Origin: Symsagittifera roscoffensis
Lineage: Eukaryota; Xenacoelomorpha; Acoela; Convolutidae
Assembly: GCF_963678635.1 (NCBI RefSeq)
Contig: NC_087064.1
Coordinates: forward strand, 47,229,346 to 47,293,345
Reading direction: 5' to 3'
DNA: 64,000 nucleotides
Shown here: in pieces, positions 1 through 11,986 of the stretch
Position numbering within the stretch: position 1 is the first letter of the stretch
Layout of the letters: each line of letters starts with the position of its first letter
Position numbers and translations under genes: made by a program
The notes under the pieces: generated by a model
Told to the model about the DNA's origin: nothing
Seen by the model: the letters and a program-made list of their open reading frames with translations, nothing else
Database searches by the model: none

Positions 1-1816
1 TGTTTAAATTCTATTTTAAACAAACCTAGGCTAAACTCAGAGTAAGCTTATGAAAAGTGAATATTTTCTTACCCCTAAATCAATTTGGGAGGGGGGAGGC
101 TGGGAATTGTAGGTTGATTCAAGATAACAATTGACTTCACCTAGTGTTTCCACCGAATTTTTAAACTGAAAAATGATCTTTTAGTTGGTAAAAAATTCTT
201 TTGAAAAATGGAGACAATTTTATCGGGATTTTAAACAATCGTGTTCAATTAGGTCTCCACAATAGTTTTCTGACGAGAGTCAGTCAGGCGCATACCTTCT
301 CCAATCGATCTGTTGTTTGAGTGTTTAAAACGTTTAAGTGTGCTCAGATGGTGTTCTTGTTCCTTGGATGGCGCCAAAATGAGCTTAGATAAATTAACTG
401 ATTAGAAAGAAACTACGACAAAAATGTTGTGTAAAACTAGTGCCTATGTCAATTTTGAACATAACTCGGCAAGAAATGATCACGGACTGAGAATTTGTTT
501 GGAATTTGTTGCAAACCTTCAATCACACTTCATGAATTGGTAGTTTTGCATCGGGATGATTAAGCTGGTGAATATTTCAACTCAGTTCACGTTTTTTGGA
601 GCTAGTGTTTATTTAGACAGGAAATTGATCGTTCCACTCGCGTTTTGCTAACCTAAACTGGCACTTCAAATCAAATTGTACTTTTTTCTTCAATTTAATG
701 CAAAAAGACTGATTGAAAGAAACTAGATATGAAGGTAACCAAGATTGTAGCAACGAAACAACTTGTCTCTGAAAACTGTTTGAAACTACAGAAATAATGA
801 AAACAGGACTGCTCGTACTCGTATCAGAACGAAACTATTAATGTTCCTACTGTCCCTTGATTGGTCTCGGATAGTTTTCGGTAAAGTAATTATTATCAAA
901 ACTATGAATTTTAGGCAATGAGTTAATCAAACCAATTAGCTGCCTCAATTCATTTTGGAACGATATTGTAGTGCGGGATAAAAAACAAGCAGTTTTAGAC
1001 GAATTCTTAGCAGGTTACTATAACGGTGTGCACACTCGGCTGGCCCCATGCATATCAACAGAATGATCCCCCAAGGGCCCAGAGTTTTGTTAAAAAAAAG
1101 TTTGAATTAAAAAACCACGCCGAGCATAAATATATTCCTCACTTTGTTCGAAAGTCGGAATGATCAGTTTCGGAAAATTGAGAGACTAGTAGAGCTTGTA
1201 CACAATCAGTACCTTTTTGTCCCTGCCAAATGTTCCTTAGCAAGTATCAGACACGTAAAAATTCCGCCCAATCTAAATTTTATCTTTCAATTGGTAGGTT
1301 TGTTTCGCTTGTACAGCTTCCTTTGGATGATTTGATATTTTCTTAAAATTAAGGTGACACTGCGTGCTTACGTCATTTTGCGAAAAAACTTGACAATAGT
1401 TTGCTCTACAATTGATTACGTTTGCGATTAGCAAGCGTTTTCAAATCGAAATATAATTTTTTTTCTAGTTAGCAACTAGTTTAAAAAAATCAGTTGAATA
1501 AACTATGCCGACATTCTCAATTTCATGAAAAATCAAATTTAACTACCGGGTACTTATCAGACTTTAGCTCGTTTTCTTTTTCCCCCATCTGCTAATTTGT
1601 ATAATTAAAAAGCTGTCCGCATTGTCCAATTGTCATGAAAATTGACATGCAGACTAATTAGGCTATGACAAACATTTTTGATTCTCATAATCAACATTGT
1701 AAGACAGCTCATTAAACCATAAAATTGATGTTAGTGCGAGGTGGGGGGGGGGGAGAGAAAAGGAGCCCAGATTTTTTCTACTTATATAGTTGAACTATAT
1801 TTGTCACAATCTGGGA
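1..1816. other. Gene-free AT-rich stretch
   Basis: No reading frame here looks like a gene. Around 800-850 there is a degraded copy of the dispersed 'AAGACTGCTTGTATCA' hairpin repeat described at 5968-6512. The segment near 930-980 resembles one near 37180-37240. A run of G occurs at 1742-1753. Otherwise I see nothing. Confidence 0.6.
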
Positions 1817-2188
1817 CTAAAAACCTAATTTTGATTTCTTTGATATGACAAGCAGTTCAATTTTCTTTGCATTAAGTGCTAGTCCTAAATAGCCGAACAC
1901 ATCTTTTAATTTTGATTTCTTTGATATGACAAGCAGTTCAATTTTCTTTGCATTAAGTGCTAGTCCTAAATAGCCGAACACATCTTTTAACCCACTGGTA
2001 ACTTTTTCGAAAATCACCTTTGCGGGCCTAAGAGATCGATGAAAGGCTAAAACGAAAAAATCAATAACGAACAGAAGAGGTCCCAGTACGGTGCCTGCTG
2101 GCACACCTCTCTTCATTTTTCGCCTGAACGTTTTGTCATCCTCACATATCGCTATGTCCGTTCTGTCAGTCAAAAACTGTGAAATCAT
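1817..2188 (-). pseudogene. LINE-type reverse transcriptase fragment
   Basis: A 123-codon open frame that reads like a piece of a non-LTR retrotransposon polymerase. The run 'RRKMKRGVPAGTVLGPLLF' matches the family motif usually written GVPQGSVLGPLLF, which lies just before the catalytic FADD block. The later 'GLALNAKKIELLVIS' resembles the segment that follows that block in LINE polymerases. The FADD block itself is absent, so the two conserved parts are joined by a deletion and the enzyme cannot work. An 81-bp segment is duplicated in tandem and in frame (1827-1907 and 1908-1988). No endonuclease domain, 5' part or poly-A tail is visible. Jockey-like or related clade; finer assignment is not possible. 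Confidence 0.7.
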
Positions 2189-5002
2189 ATAAGAACTTTA
2201 CCCCTTACATCCAACGTGTTTCTCAAAATTGACAATAGAAAACTGTGCGAATTCAACGGACAACTATTCTCGAGATAATTTGTATACGGTTTAGCTACAT
2301 AAGTCTCATAATTCTAGAAATTTCTGTGAATTATTTTTTTGCAATTAACTGAAGTTATCGAGTTTCAGTGATGCTTCAACAAAAACGTTTAATTGCTAAT
2401 CTTCATGGGTCAAACACTTCAACCAATTATCTGCAAAAAAAGGAAAAACTGTTTTGAAAGTTTTCAAGTCAGTAAAAATATCTGCCGCTGTCGAGATATT
2501 TTCGAATAGCAAGTCCAATTGATCACGTTTAGTTTGAGGAAACTCACAAAAAACTGTACGTACAAAAACCGCATGTTTCTGTGGCAGATACCTTTTTGTG
2601 CAAACAAAAATGTTCGAAGTCTTCCGTTAAAGGAAAATTTTGATCACAATTTATGATACGAGAATGAAAACATGAAAATACGGCGGTGAAAATTTTGTGA
2701 TCAACCTTGACATCTGTTTTGTCAACTTAGACCAAACGTTTTCGGAGTGCGCTTAGTTGCTCAAGTTCAAAATAATCCATTCCTCATCTGATGTCTCTCC
2801 TGTGTGCCAATTCCAAGCCCTTGACGCCATTCTACTGAAAAGCTTATGACTCTTCTCAACAAGTTAAAAGCTTTCTTCTGCAGTTTAAACGGCCGAATTA
2901 AACTTATCACAGGAGACAATGTTCAATACAACTACTTGGTCAAAGATTCATGAATTGGTTGAACTAGTTTATTGATCGGTTTACTTAGTTACTGTGCAGA
3001 TCCTCATGCTACTCTGCTACTTCAGATCAAACATCCTCCAAAGCCAGAGATAAAAACAAATATTCAACAGTCCACTGCCGTAAGCCAACTACTACTAGGA
3101 TTTATGAATTCTTTTCATAAATTTTAATTTTTCTAAATTTGATTTCAACAGACTTTAAATACTGAAGCAAAATAACATTCGACGTAAAAGCAAATTACCG
3201 ACGTTTAATAAGTCTTTTCATCCGGCACCACAAATAATAATCGGATTGGATTGAGTGATATATCATAAAGCCCTTTTAGTCGTGATTCCAACAACATTAA
3301 GAGCTTTTGAAATTTTTTTCAGTGTCGAGAAAAACCGGTTTTCAAATTTTTGATTTTTAGTCTAATTTTGAGCAAATAAGGTGACCGTATATGCTTACAA
3401 TAGCTTTTTTCAGCTTAGTTTCAGCTGTGAAAACATATTTTTATTCAATTGAAAGTAATTTTTGGATTTTTTAGCGCAGTTTTGGGAATCAAAAACTTGA
3501 AAATGCAGAAAATTTTTTTTACGTGTTTCTAGTAATTTTTCTTCAAAAACTGTTTTCAAATTTACCTATTTTACTACGAGTCTCAAATATGCCTAAATTC
3601 TATTTTCTCGTTCAGATTTTTTTATCACAGTATGCAGAAAAACGACACCAATTTGTAAAAAAAAAATCTTTTGTTTTGTATTTTATTTTGACTGTGGTCA
3701 GAACATTCTGTGCTACTTGCAGAGTAACCGGCTATCCTTGTTTTTAACAATTAGCCTTTATTTCCAATAAATTAAAAAGAAAAACATTATTAAACTAAAG
3801 AACTTTATTTCATCTATTTTTAGAGAGCGTGTAATATCTTGTAAATTTACTCAGGAAAAGGTTGCTAAAGCATGATGAAAGATTGTTGATGCATTGATCG
3901 AAGCATGCTGAATTTCAAAGGCAGCTGTTCAACAAAAAAATGTCAGTGAAGTTAAAGTTGAAATCAAAAGTCAAGAAAAGTACGCGTTTAACTTCATGGC
4001 AAAAGGCAGCCTAGTTGACTTTTAAGTTAATTTTCCTGATTTACACGATGATGATTGAAATAATCCGGACATTACACTTAAATTTAAAACACCCTTATCT
4101 CAACTTGAGTCGGTTTAAGAAGAAATTAAGAAGCCAAAATATGCTTAGATTTTTAGCAAAATTAATATGGCCCAAATTGCGTAGAAATTCGGAAATTTCC
4201 AGAAATTAGAATTTCGGGCTCACAATTTTACGCAAAAAATGGATTATTTCTTTAGTCAACCAAAAACAGCGCCAGAACGATCAATTCAATTATATCAAGG
4301 TGAGATTTTTGTTTCGACCAACAATTTTTAGAAGGGTATAATCTCTAAAACACTGCATAAAATAATTTTTTTTGTTTGATAGACAAAAAAGTCTTTTTTT
4401 AACTATACAAATTACCAATATTTTAAAACAATTTTGAGTCATTTCGCCCAATTTTTTTTGAAAACAATACCACCCTTCTTAACGTTTGTAAGAGGCTCAA
4501 TTTGATATAATTTTATTTTTGATTGACTTAGTACTTCTAGCGTTTTTTTTTACTAAAAGAAACTGATCGATTTCTGGGGTAACATTTTGGGCTCGAATTT
4601 TGCAAAACAAAATATCCCAGATAAATTCTGCTGAAATCTAAGCAAGTTTAGTCTTCATTTTTTTTAAATCTTAAGTCAACTCAAATTGAGAAAAACTTGT
4701 TTTAAATTTCTAGTTCGAGCTCTGTCCGGATAATTCAAATCAATTTTTTAACATCAGAAACGTTGAATTAGAATGAAAACAAAACTGCTCGTTGTTTTCA
4801 ATTCAAAAAATGAAAAAATTCTTATTTGTTAAAATTTTTTTTGAAAATCATCCTCCTTTGGCTAGGTTAAGTACAACGTGATATATTTTGTACATATCGA
4901 AGTATTTAAATGACCAAAAAGCTTGCCTCAAATTTTTGGAAAATTTGAGAGACAGATTAACGGATTCAATTTCTGCTTACGCGTGGATAGCATGAACTAT
5001 AG
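2189..5002. other. Gene-free AT-rich stretch
   Basis: Only short chance frames occur (for example 3523-3747 and 4015-4209), with low-complexity content and no recognisable motif. I see no structured repeat beyond T and A runs. Confidence 0.5.
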
Positions 5003-5240
5003 CGCCCGTTAATTATCCCAATATAGCAATTTTGAGCCCATATAACTTTACGAACTCTAATTGAATACCTTTAAAATTGAGCTCAGGGCAATTATAAAAT
5101 TCAGATGATGTATAAAATTCAGTCAAAAATTTGCTAGTTAAAACGCTGAAACTTGGCAGAAAAAAAATCACCCCGAGGACGAATATTCCGTCACTTTCTT
5201 CGAAAGTTGGAATAAAAAGTCTAAACACGAGAGCCACATT
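5003..5240. repeat. Dispersed repeat, copy 1
   Basis: This segment is a diverged copy of 41126-41445. Shared landmarks in order are 'CGTTAATTATCCCAAT', 'TTTGA(G/A)CCCA(T/C)ATA', 'GAGC(T/C)CAGG(G/A)CAA', 'AAAA(T/A)TTGCTAG' and 'TTCCGTCACTTTCTTC'. The unit is non-coding and its element type is not recognisable. Confidence 0.55.
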
Positions 5241-5544
5241 TTGTTTTGGCAATTTTTTCGTCTTCCAACAATCACGTGCGAACGTTTCTGATTTTGTTCT
5301 CATGATTCGGAAATTTGGTTAGTCGAAGTAAAATCAGCCATTTTAAAAAGGAATCGGAAAAACATGACACATGCCATAAAAAACAAACACGTCGTCTTGA
5401 ATACCTTGGGTAAATTTTCTATTCCACTTGTTGGGTTTGAACTCATTCTCAAACAATTTATCAAGTATTTGATCGCTATATATAAATAAACTGTATACAA
5501 TACATATATCTCAAACAATATGCGCACATTGAACATTCTTCAGT

Positions 5545-5550
5545 TTTATT
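5545..5550 (-). promoter_or_regulatory. Poly(A) signal of V-ATPase subunit G
   Basis: AATAAA on the minus strand, about 75 bases downstream of the V-ATPase G stop codon. It is the first such hexamer after the stop and at a usual distance for an animal 3' UTR. Confidence 0.55.
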
Positions 5551-5624
5551 CGGGATTTCAGCTCGTGATCAAATCGCAACCCACGTATTAATGCTGAAAC
5601 AAAACATGTGATCAGCTGTGTCAC

Positions 5625-5840
5625 CTAGCTGCTCTTCTCGGCCTCCTGCATCTGCATGATGAGGTTCTCGTGTAGCTCCGGCTCCACACTCGTGCACCAT
5701 TCGACCAGCATCTGGATCACGTTTTCCTTGTTTGCCTCGGCTAGTCGGTCCACTTCGACCAGAGCAATTTTGGTCTCGTCTTCGCCTGCCGCCAGGTCGT
5801 CCGCGTGCTTGGCTTTGAACGCATCATCCGCAGCTTTAAC
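5625..5840 (-). CDS. ATP6V1G: V-ATPase subunit G, exon 2 (C-terminal part)
   Basis: Encodes the last 71 residues of subunit G, part of the peripheral stalk that couples the V1 ATPase head to the membrane Vo ring in acidifying organelles. The exon follows an AG acceptor (5842-5841, 'TTTTTTAAG') in phase 0, and ends at TAG (5627-5625). It reads from VKAADDAFKAKHADD to EAEKSS. The block ending in 'VEPELHEN' matches the family's C-terminal 'xxPExHxN' signature. Charged, alanine-rich, helix-forming composition fits a stalk subunit. GC content is far higher than in the flanks, as expected for a constrained exon. Exon 1 is 18.7 kb upstream on the same strand. Assignment is by recognition of the family; splice phase and total length (128 residues against about 118 usual) agree. 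Confidence 0.88.
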   Translation of the reverse strand, partial: VKAADDAFKAKHADDLAAGEDETKIALVEVDRLAEANKENVIQMLVEWCTSVEPELHENLIMQMQEAEKSS

Positions 5841-5967
5841 CTTAAAAAATGGAGCTTAAAACTATGATTTCAATAAGAATTTCTTAGTTCATTTATTGGC
5901 GACCTTGGGACAGCAAAAACATAAATGATTCGATTAATGAAACACTGAGTTGTTATGAGCAATAATC

Positions 5968-6512
5968 AAGGTTGCTCGTTTCAGGGCGAAGACTGAATAT
6001 TGCGATTTGCTAAATCTTTTCAATTTTGACTCAAATATGAGTTTCAAACTACTGTTGTTATGACGCTTTTGATATTTGAAAAAACGCAACTGTAATTTGT
6101 AACGGTGAGAAATAAATTCTTCTTCTTCTTTGTGGCTTGTAAATTTTCAATGAGTTGTATTTTATGATTTCTCTGAAGAATTAGATTATTTGTCCACAAG
6201 TTGTAGACAAGAATGCTCGTATCAGGGCAAAGCCCTGATCGTTCCGAGTACCCATTAACTGGTCTCTTTTTTAAATAATCTCTTTAACTATCCCCCTTTC
6301 GCAGAAGGGGGATTCAGGACTAGATACAATTTCACATATGCTTAACTGTTGAACTAGTTCCTTATAGGGGGGGGGCATTTTGTTACTAAGTACAAAATGT
6401 AGAAAAAAATCCGTTTTTGGCTAATGAAATATTGTATAAGTATAATATCAAATTTTAAGCGTTAACAAGACTGCTTGTATCATGGCGAAGCCCTGAATGA
6501 TCCGACTGCCTT
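5968..6512 (+). repeat. Three copies of a dispersed hairpin repeat
   Basis: Copies near 5968, 6209 and 6469 share 'GCTTGTATCAGGGCGAAGCC' or close variants, followed after about 10 bases by 'TCCGA(C/G)T'. The core CAGGGC-GAA-GCCCTG folds into a 6-bp hairpin. A second hairpin of the form CCCCCTT...AAGGGGG lies at about 6294-6314, with related ones near 9305 and 25632. An inverted copy of the first motif is at 10127-10176. Confidence 0.6.
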
Positions 6513-9500
6513 TATAGGTCTATAGATAAGGTTTTTTTCAAAACAACTTGTCTGAAACAACTCTCTGAAACAACTTGTCTGACAATTGATAGTTGGCTTT
6601 AGTAATTTCTTAAAGATGAGTTAATTCTTAGTTGGCTCGGAGTTTTTTTCAATTCAATTTACTTTTTAGGGCACCTTGGAGTGCGTTCATTACAAAGACA
6701 ACCGCGTATTAACACTCGTCAGTAAGTAGACAAATTTTATATTAACCAACCAGAATCGAGATGCAAAAGCAAACGTACGAAATAAATAAATATTTTTCGC
6801 ATCTGGATTCCGACGGGCTTTTATAGTAGTATTCTACGACTTAATACCAGCCAATTTAACACCCTACACTTTAATACATAGTCTTTTCACTAAAAAACAA
6901 TTTGAATCTACATCAATTTAATTGGTAATTTATAACTTAACACCATAATTAAGGCTGTATGAACTCCTTATTTTGAATCATATCACACTAAATATTAGTT
7001 TTCCAATTAACGCACGCGTCGCATTGAAAAATTGGTTTATCTTAATTGTACATGCTCGATTGAGGCTCTCCAATTAAAATACTTATCAACAAGTTCGTAA
7101 TTTAATATCAATTGGATTTTTCACTAAACCATTATGACTACTAAACAAAAACCTGCTTGCGCTAACTCTTAACAATTTGACACAATATTACTTAAAAATC
7201 ATAAATTCTGACAGTCGTTTTATGCTGTACTCAAGTGATCAACAAACGCCAAACACAAATTATGACTGAGTCTTCTTTCGAATCCACAGTTTCATCTAAT
7301 AACAAACCAATTGTTATAGCGTCCGGCCACTAGTTTTTTTCAAGCATGAAAAAGTTCAATGAGAACTGGATTTGCTCAAAACAACAAAAAAAAACACATA
7401 AATGTTGAGCAGCTGTCATTACAGAAAATAACGAATTGATCGAGACGCGTGGAGACAATAACCGTGACATTTCAGCGGGAAAATCAGATGCCCGAAATGT
7501 CATCAAGTAATTAAAAGCTCTCAGAGAGCTATTTAAACCGACTGTCGCAATGGCCAGTGCCATTAAGCCAATAATATATGCTTTAGCCACTCATTTTGCC
7601 CTCCCAACTTCAGACAAACTCATTCGAACTGCTGCGCGCTCACGTAAGCCGCTAGATGTATACATGCACCACCTATCCCCATTGCGCGAAACTTCAAGGT
7701 TCCTGAAAAACTTGGAAGTTTTGTCTAGTATGACAGTGGCTCTGACGTAAAAGGTTTGTTAGTTGTTGAGCAAGCTGCTTTTCAGTCCTTCCAAAAAAAA
7801 ATTCCCTTGAGCGCATTTATTGGGTTGTTTTTTTCCATCTCCCATAGAATTACATGAAAAAAATGAATTGGGTCTGATAATGACCTACAAACGAGTCATC
7901 CTTTAGTGCTGGCCTTAAACAAGCTGTTTTCACTTGCATTCGAAAAAACAAAAAAGATTTGCGAGGTCTATGATATGATCGTTCATGAAATTCAGAATGC
8001 ATGTGACAGAAAAAATTAAGAAACTAAAAAAAAACCGGCGAGTTGTGTCTGTATTTTGGCTCTACTTATATAAAAAGCATGGTGATACACCATAAAAACT
8101 TACTCCCACCCTCCCTTCGGAACCAGCGAGATGCGGCTGAGAGTGGGACTTCTAGAACAACAAATAATGTCGAAGGATGGCACTTCGGCATCCAATATTA
8201 TTTCACGGAGCCGGCCCAAATATGTGGAACGTAATGGGCTGCCTGCGAAAAGACGACTAAGTGCATAAACTAACTTTTTCGATTCATCGAGTGGCTGTGA
8301 ACTCCCAAAGTAAAAAAGTACCGTGTATTAAATGAATGAGTACAAAAACAACGTCTGTTTACGAAGACAAAATTAAACTGTACTTTAATCAGAGCATTAT
8401 CTAGTTTATATTGAACCAGTATAAAATTTGTCTTTTTTTGTTTATTCATTCGTATCCCTAAAAATCAAATTTAAACCGTAATAGAACTTTTGTCCTTGTT
8501 TTTGGGATGCTAGTTTGGTAGTTGGGCCTGGCAACCGTTTAGCTATGTGTTGAAGCGCCAACCATTCAAAAAAAAAGCTGAACAAAGCAATGGTGTTATA
8601 AAATTAAGTTCGAGAAGGATTCTGAAGATGAGTGATTATTAGTCATTTGGCATTGGTGAATTTTTTTTTATTTAAAAAACGTTTAATGAAATCGGAGCCT
8701 TGAAACTTGTTGAACGATTGTTCATTTTTGGTTCCAGTCATTTTCCAATCAATTTTATTGGCAAGGTTAGTTTTATTCAAAACTTACGCAAATTAAGTAG
8801 CTTAGAATGATTTGTCTTTACATGGCCAAAAAGTTTTTGCTTTATTCTTTGATGCTTACCAAATTCCCCTTTGAAGTAAATTCCTTTTTCATTTTCGTTT
8901 AAAATGGTTTTAAGTTGTAGTTTTAAAATGTAGTGGTGTTAAAATGGCAAGGCAACAAAAAGTTGGGAGTGAAATTGTATGCTGTCAAGTTTTTTAGTGT
9001 TAAAAAGATGGGAACCAGCATAGTGTTTCCTTACTTACCGAGGGGTATGAATACACGGTTGTCTACTTCCTACTACGTAACAGGGATTTTTATATGATGA
9101 CCTGGCTATGATCATCTGTTTTCCAATCAACAGTTTTGCTTGAAAATTTACGCGCTTTGTGCAGTTAATGAAAAAAAGGATCTACCAAACAATCCCCGCC
9201 CTATTAATAAATACATTAAATCAGCACAGAGCTTTCTACTGCGAACTCTTTTTTTTGCTGCATTCTGATTGGTCGAAAAATCGACTGTTTTAATCTACTT
9301 AAAATCCCCCTTTGTTAGGAGGGTCGAGATTATTGAAAAGATCCGATTTTTTAGCACCCAGCACACTTCTATGAGTGCTAAAAAGTTTCGATTGAATAGT
9401 TCGCCAAACAACGTTCGCCTCTGAATAGTTCGCCAAACAACGCCTTGAAAACTAAATTTTCTTGTTTTTTTTTTATTCTGCTAGATCTTTTTAGATAGTT

Positions 9501-10126
9501 TCATCATTATTTGCCAAAACCTCAGTGATGAACCTCAAGTAGTTACAGAGAAAGCGACAGATACGCTCAGAAAATTTTCATTCAATCCAATGGTTGAAAA
9601 CTAAAAATTGCATATTTTTGGTCCTGTGATTGTTTATCTAAAGTTGCAAACATTCAGTCAAAGATAAAAATTTGGGGTCGATTGGAGCCGTCTTTTGTCG
9701 ACGTTGAAAAATTAGGTCTAAGCGATCAATTTTCAGGCTCTAAGCGAAGCGCTAGAATACTTTTGTGAGAATGGCTTTATTGATAGATTTATACGGAACA
9801 TTTAGTGTTTTTGGACGCACGCGCTCCGCGGTTTTAAATTTTTATACTTCGGCTCCAAAGACACCGTCAGAAACATTTCAACGGGTGTCAAACAAACATT
9901 TATGTAATGAAATACTTCTAACTCGAAATGGGTATGTGGCAATCAGAACTGAAGGATTCAAAATGGATAGATACATACAAGAGCTACGTTTTTTGTTCCG
10001 ACTTTCTTAATACTTAATATGGCGTGTCGGGGGATATTCGTCTAAAAATTCAAATTTAAAAAAAAAAAATTTCATTTTGTTTCATTTCATTTAATGTTTT
10101 ATTGTTATTACTGCTCCATAAACCTC
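6513..10126. other. Intronic DNA without an intact gene
   Basis: AT-rich intron sequence. Apart from the transposase relic at 8088-8234 and a hairpin near 9305, I see only short chance frames, including a pair of overlapping frames on opposite strands around 7330-7750 that match nothing I know. Confidence 0.5.
8088..8234 (+). pseudogene. Relic of a MULE/FLYWCH-type transposase C-terminus
   Basis: A short frame contains 'SRTTNNVEGWHFGIQ', close to the 'R-TNN-x-(V/L)E-x-WH' signature seen near the C-terminus of many MULE-type transposase-derived proteins of animals. Nothing upstream or downstream continues the domain, so only a scrap remains. The match is a single short motif; a chance resemblance is possible. 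Confidence 0.4.
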
Positions 10127-10176
10127 AAAAGGCAGTTGGAACATTCAGGGCTTCGCCCTGATACAAGCAGTCTTAT
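10127..10176 (-). repeat. Inverted copy of the dispersed hairpin repeat
   Basis: The reverse complement of this stretch matches the copy at about 6469-6512 over some 45 bases with about four differences, including the CAGGGC-GAA-GCCCTG hairpin. The pair could be the ends of one 3.7-kb element, but flanking bases show no target duplication, and other single copies exist. Element A begins only 30 bases further on. Confidence 0.6.
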
Positions 10177-10205
10177 TTCTTTTTCAATGGCTTCGACTGA
10201 CACAA

Positions 10206-10616
10206 TGGAACCTGATCTAAACTACATTTTATGATTGGATAAATTAGATATTTTACCACTGTAAAGTATTTAATATTAACCAATCATGATCCATCTAACT
10301 AACAACCCACTTATTTGTAAGTGCTGAAATTACTTGTAATTTCAGCACCAGAGAGATTTGAATTTAACTTAGAAATTAGTTGCCTCTCCGAGAGAACTTC
10401 AGCAGCCGCAATAAACCAGTATACCCTAGATCTATTGAGCCTAGCAGAGACTAGTTAAACAACCTGAGACTAGAATAGTATAAGAGTAAGATTAGGATCG
10501 GTATTAGACTAAGAAGTTGCACGAATCTATCCGGCCGAAAATAAGATAGCGTGACGAGCAGACGGTGTACCCTATCCGAAATTACTCTATGAGTTAAGAC
10601 CATCGGTTATAACTCA
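10206..10616 (+). repeat. 5' LTR of element A
   Basis: 411 bp, begins TGGAACC and ends ACTCA (TG...CA). It matches 23287-23697 except at 10403 (C here, T at 23484). A 16-base inverted pair, 'TGCTGAAATTAC' against 'GTAATTTCAGCA', lies at about 10322-10348 and could form a hairpin in the LTR RNA. I cannot place a TATA box or poly(A) signal with confidence. Confidence 0.95.
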
Positions 10617-10618
10617 TC

Positions 10619-10641
10619 TGGTGCGACCATAAGTCTCGAAC
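10619..10641 (+). promoter_or_regulatory. Primer binding site of element A
   Basis: Starts TGGTGCGACC two bases after the LTR. Its reverse complement ends GGTCGCACCA and contains 'GTTCGAGAC' upstream, like the T-loop and 3' end of a tRNA, so the site appears to pair with the primer over more than 20 bases. I cannot say which tRNA. The related fragment E has 'CGGTGCTACT' at the equivalent place. Confidence 0.6.
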
Positions 10642-11986
10642 AAGACCTTAATAGCTTAGAATTAACCAAAAATAGATTAGAATTTAGACAAAACATTTTT
10701 AAAATGTTACACGACGATAATTTAATCGAAATATCTCTACGACTCAATAGATCAAAGCCAATATTCCGAACGATAATAGAACTACCCGGAATTGGAAGAA
10801 GACCTCGAACCAGAGACGACATACGACAAAGTAGAAACTTACCAAATAGTTATATGATAGTACGGCAAAAGCCAACACAAACTTTTATATTTAGAATTTT
10901 ATTAGCAATGAATTTAGATTTTCATTTGCAAACTTAAATCTTGAAGTCAATCTTCATGATCATTTCAGGCGCTAAACAAAAATATTAATATACAATAACG
11001 ATTGATAAAAAGATCTCAGATCGTTTTCCTAAAATTCTGCAGTATTCTATAAAACATGTTTGGAAAATATTTATTGAAAATCAAAACAAAAATTAGTAGC
11101 ATGACAATAAACTGTTAGTAATCATAAAATCATCAGTTGTCCCAGCTTCATCACCTAAAACATAACAGCAATCATAAGCTCACTAATATCATTAAAACAC
11201 TAAATCTTTTCTTAAATAAATTTAAACCATTTTAAACTTAAATTCACTTAATTTTAAAATCAGATCATCAAGGCTTATCCTTGGATCTTAATTAATTTTC
11301 TATTTAATTAAATTTAAAAAACTTGATCATCAAGGCCTATCCTTGGATCAAAAAGAACAATTTTGTTCTCCCCCACCCACTTAGCTAGTGTCTAACGACC
11401 TCAAACGTCGATTCACTATCCAACCCTTTCAAAAAACCCAAGACTAATAGAAATTTTTGAACAAAACTAATCATTCAAATTAGGATAAACAGTGAAGAAC
11501 TTCGGTTATTCATCCTTAACTTGAACCCTCCTCTTACCAGACCCAGGATAAATCTTAGACTTAGTAAGTTTAAAATAGTATCTAACGAACTACTCGCGTT
11601 CTAATTATACCTGAACCTTGTGGATCGATTTACTATTCTCCAACCCTTGAACACAATCACTACCCCTAAGTAAGATTAAGTAAGTTAACACCTTAGCTTA
11701 TACTAGCCACGAGAAAGTAAAAAATCATTCTTCGAAATCGATATACTTTTCTCTCCAACCCTGAACAAATAGACCCAGGTTAAGCTAACCAAAAAATCGT
11801 AAGGACTAACAATTTAAGAAAATAGAAATCATCTAACAACTTTTTGCATCCGTCATCCTAAACCTTGTCATTTAAAAATCTAGGAAACAAACAAACAATC
11901 GTTTTGCACAACTGTGAAATAGATAACAAAAAATACGACCTTGTAATCACACCACACACACAGAGAATCAACAGAAATTTTTAACA
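10642..11986 (+). other. Untranslated leader of element A, gag missing
   Basis: No capsid, zinc knuckle or protease frame is seen, although gag is expected here. Two structured repeats are visible. 'GATCATCAAGGC(T/C)TATCC' followed by TTGGATC occurs twice (about 11263-11290 and 11321-11348). A looser unit with 'TCGAT..ACTAT..CCAACCC' occurs three times (about 11410, 11622 and 11738). These may be remains of packaging or leader structures. A 77-codon frame at 10704-10937 matches nothing I know. Confidence 0.6.

Noticed and set aside
5656-5859. 67-codon plus-strand frame rich in Ser
   Set aside because: It is the antisense shadow of V-ATPase G exon 2.
7330-7750. Two overlapping open frames on opposite strands (86 and 66 codons)
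   Set aside because: No motif, no neighbours and overlapping antisense frames; better explained by a GC-richer patch of intron.
6469-10176. Single 3.7-kb DNA transposon bounded by inverted hairpin repeats
   Set aside because: No matching target duplication and additional single copies close by; kept only as a question, not as a feature.
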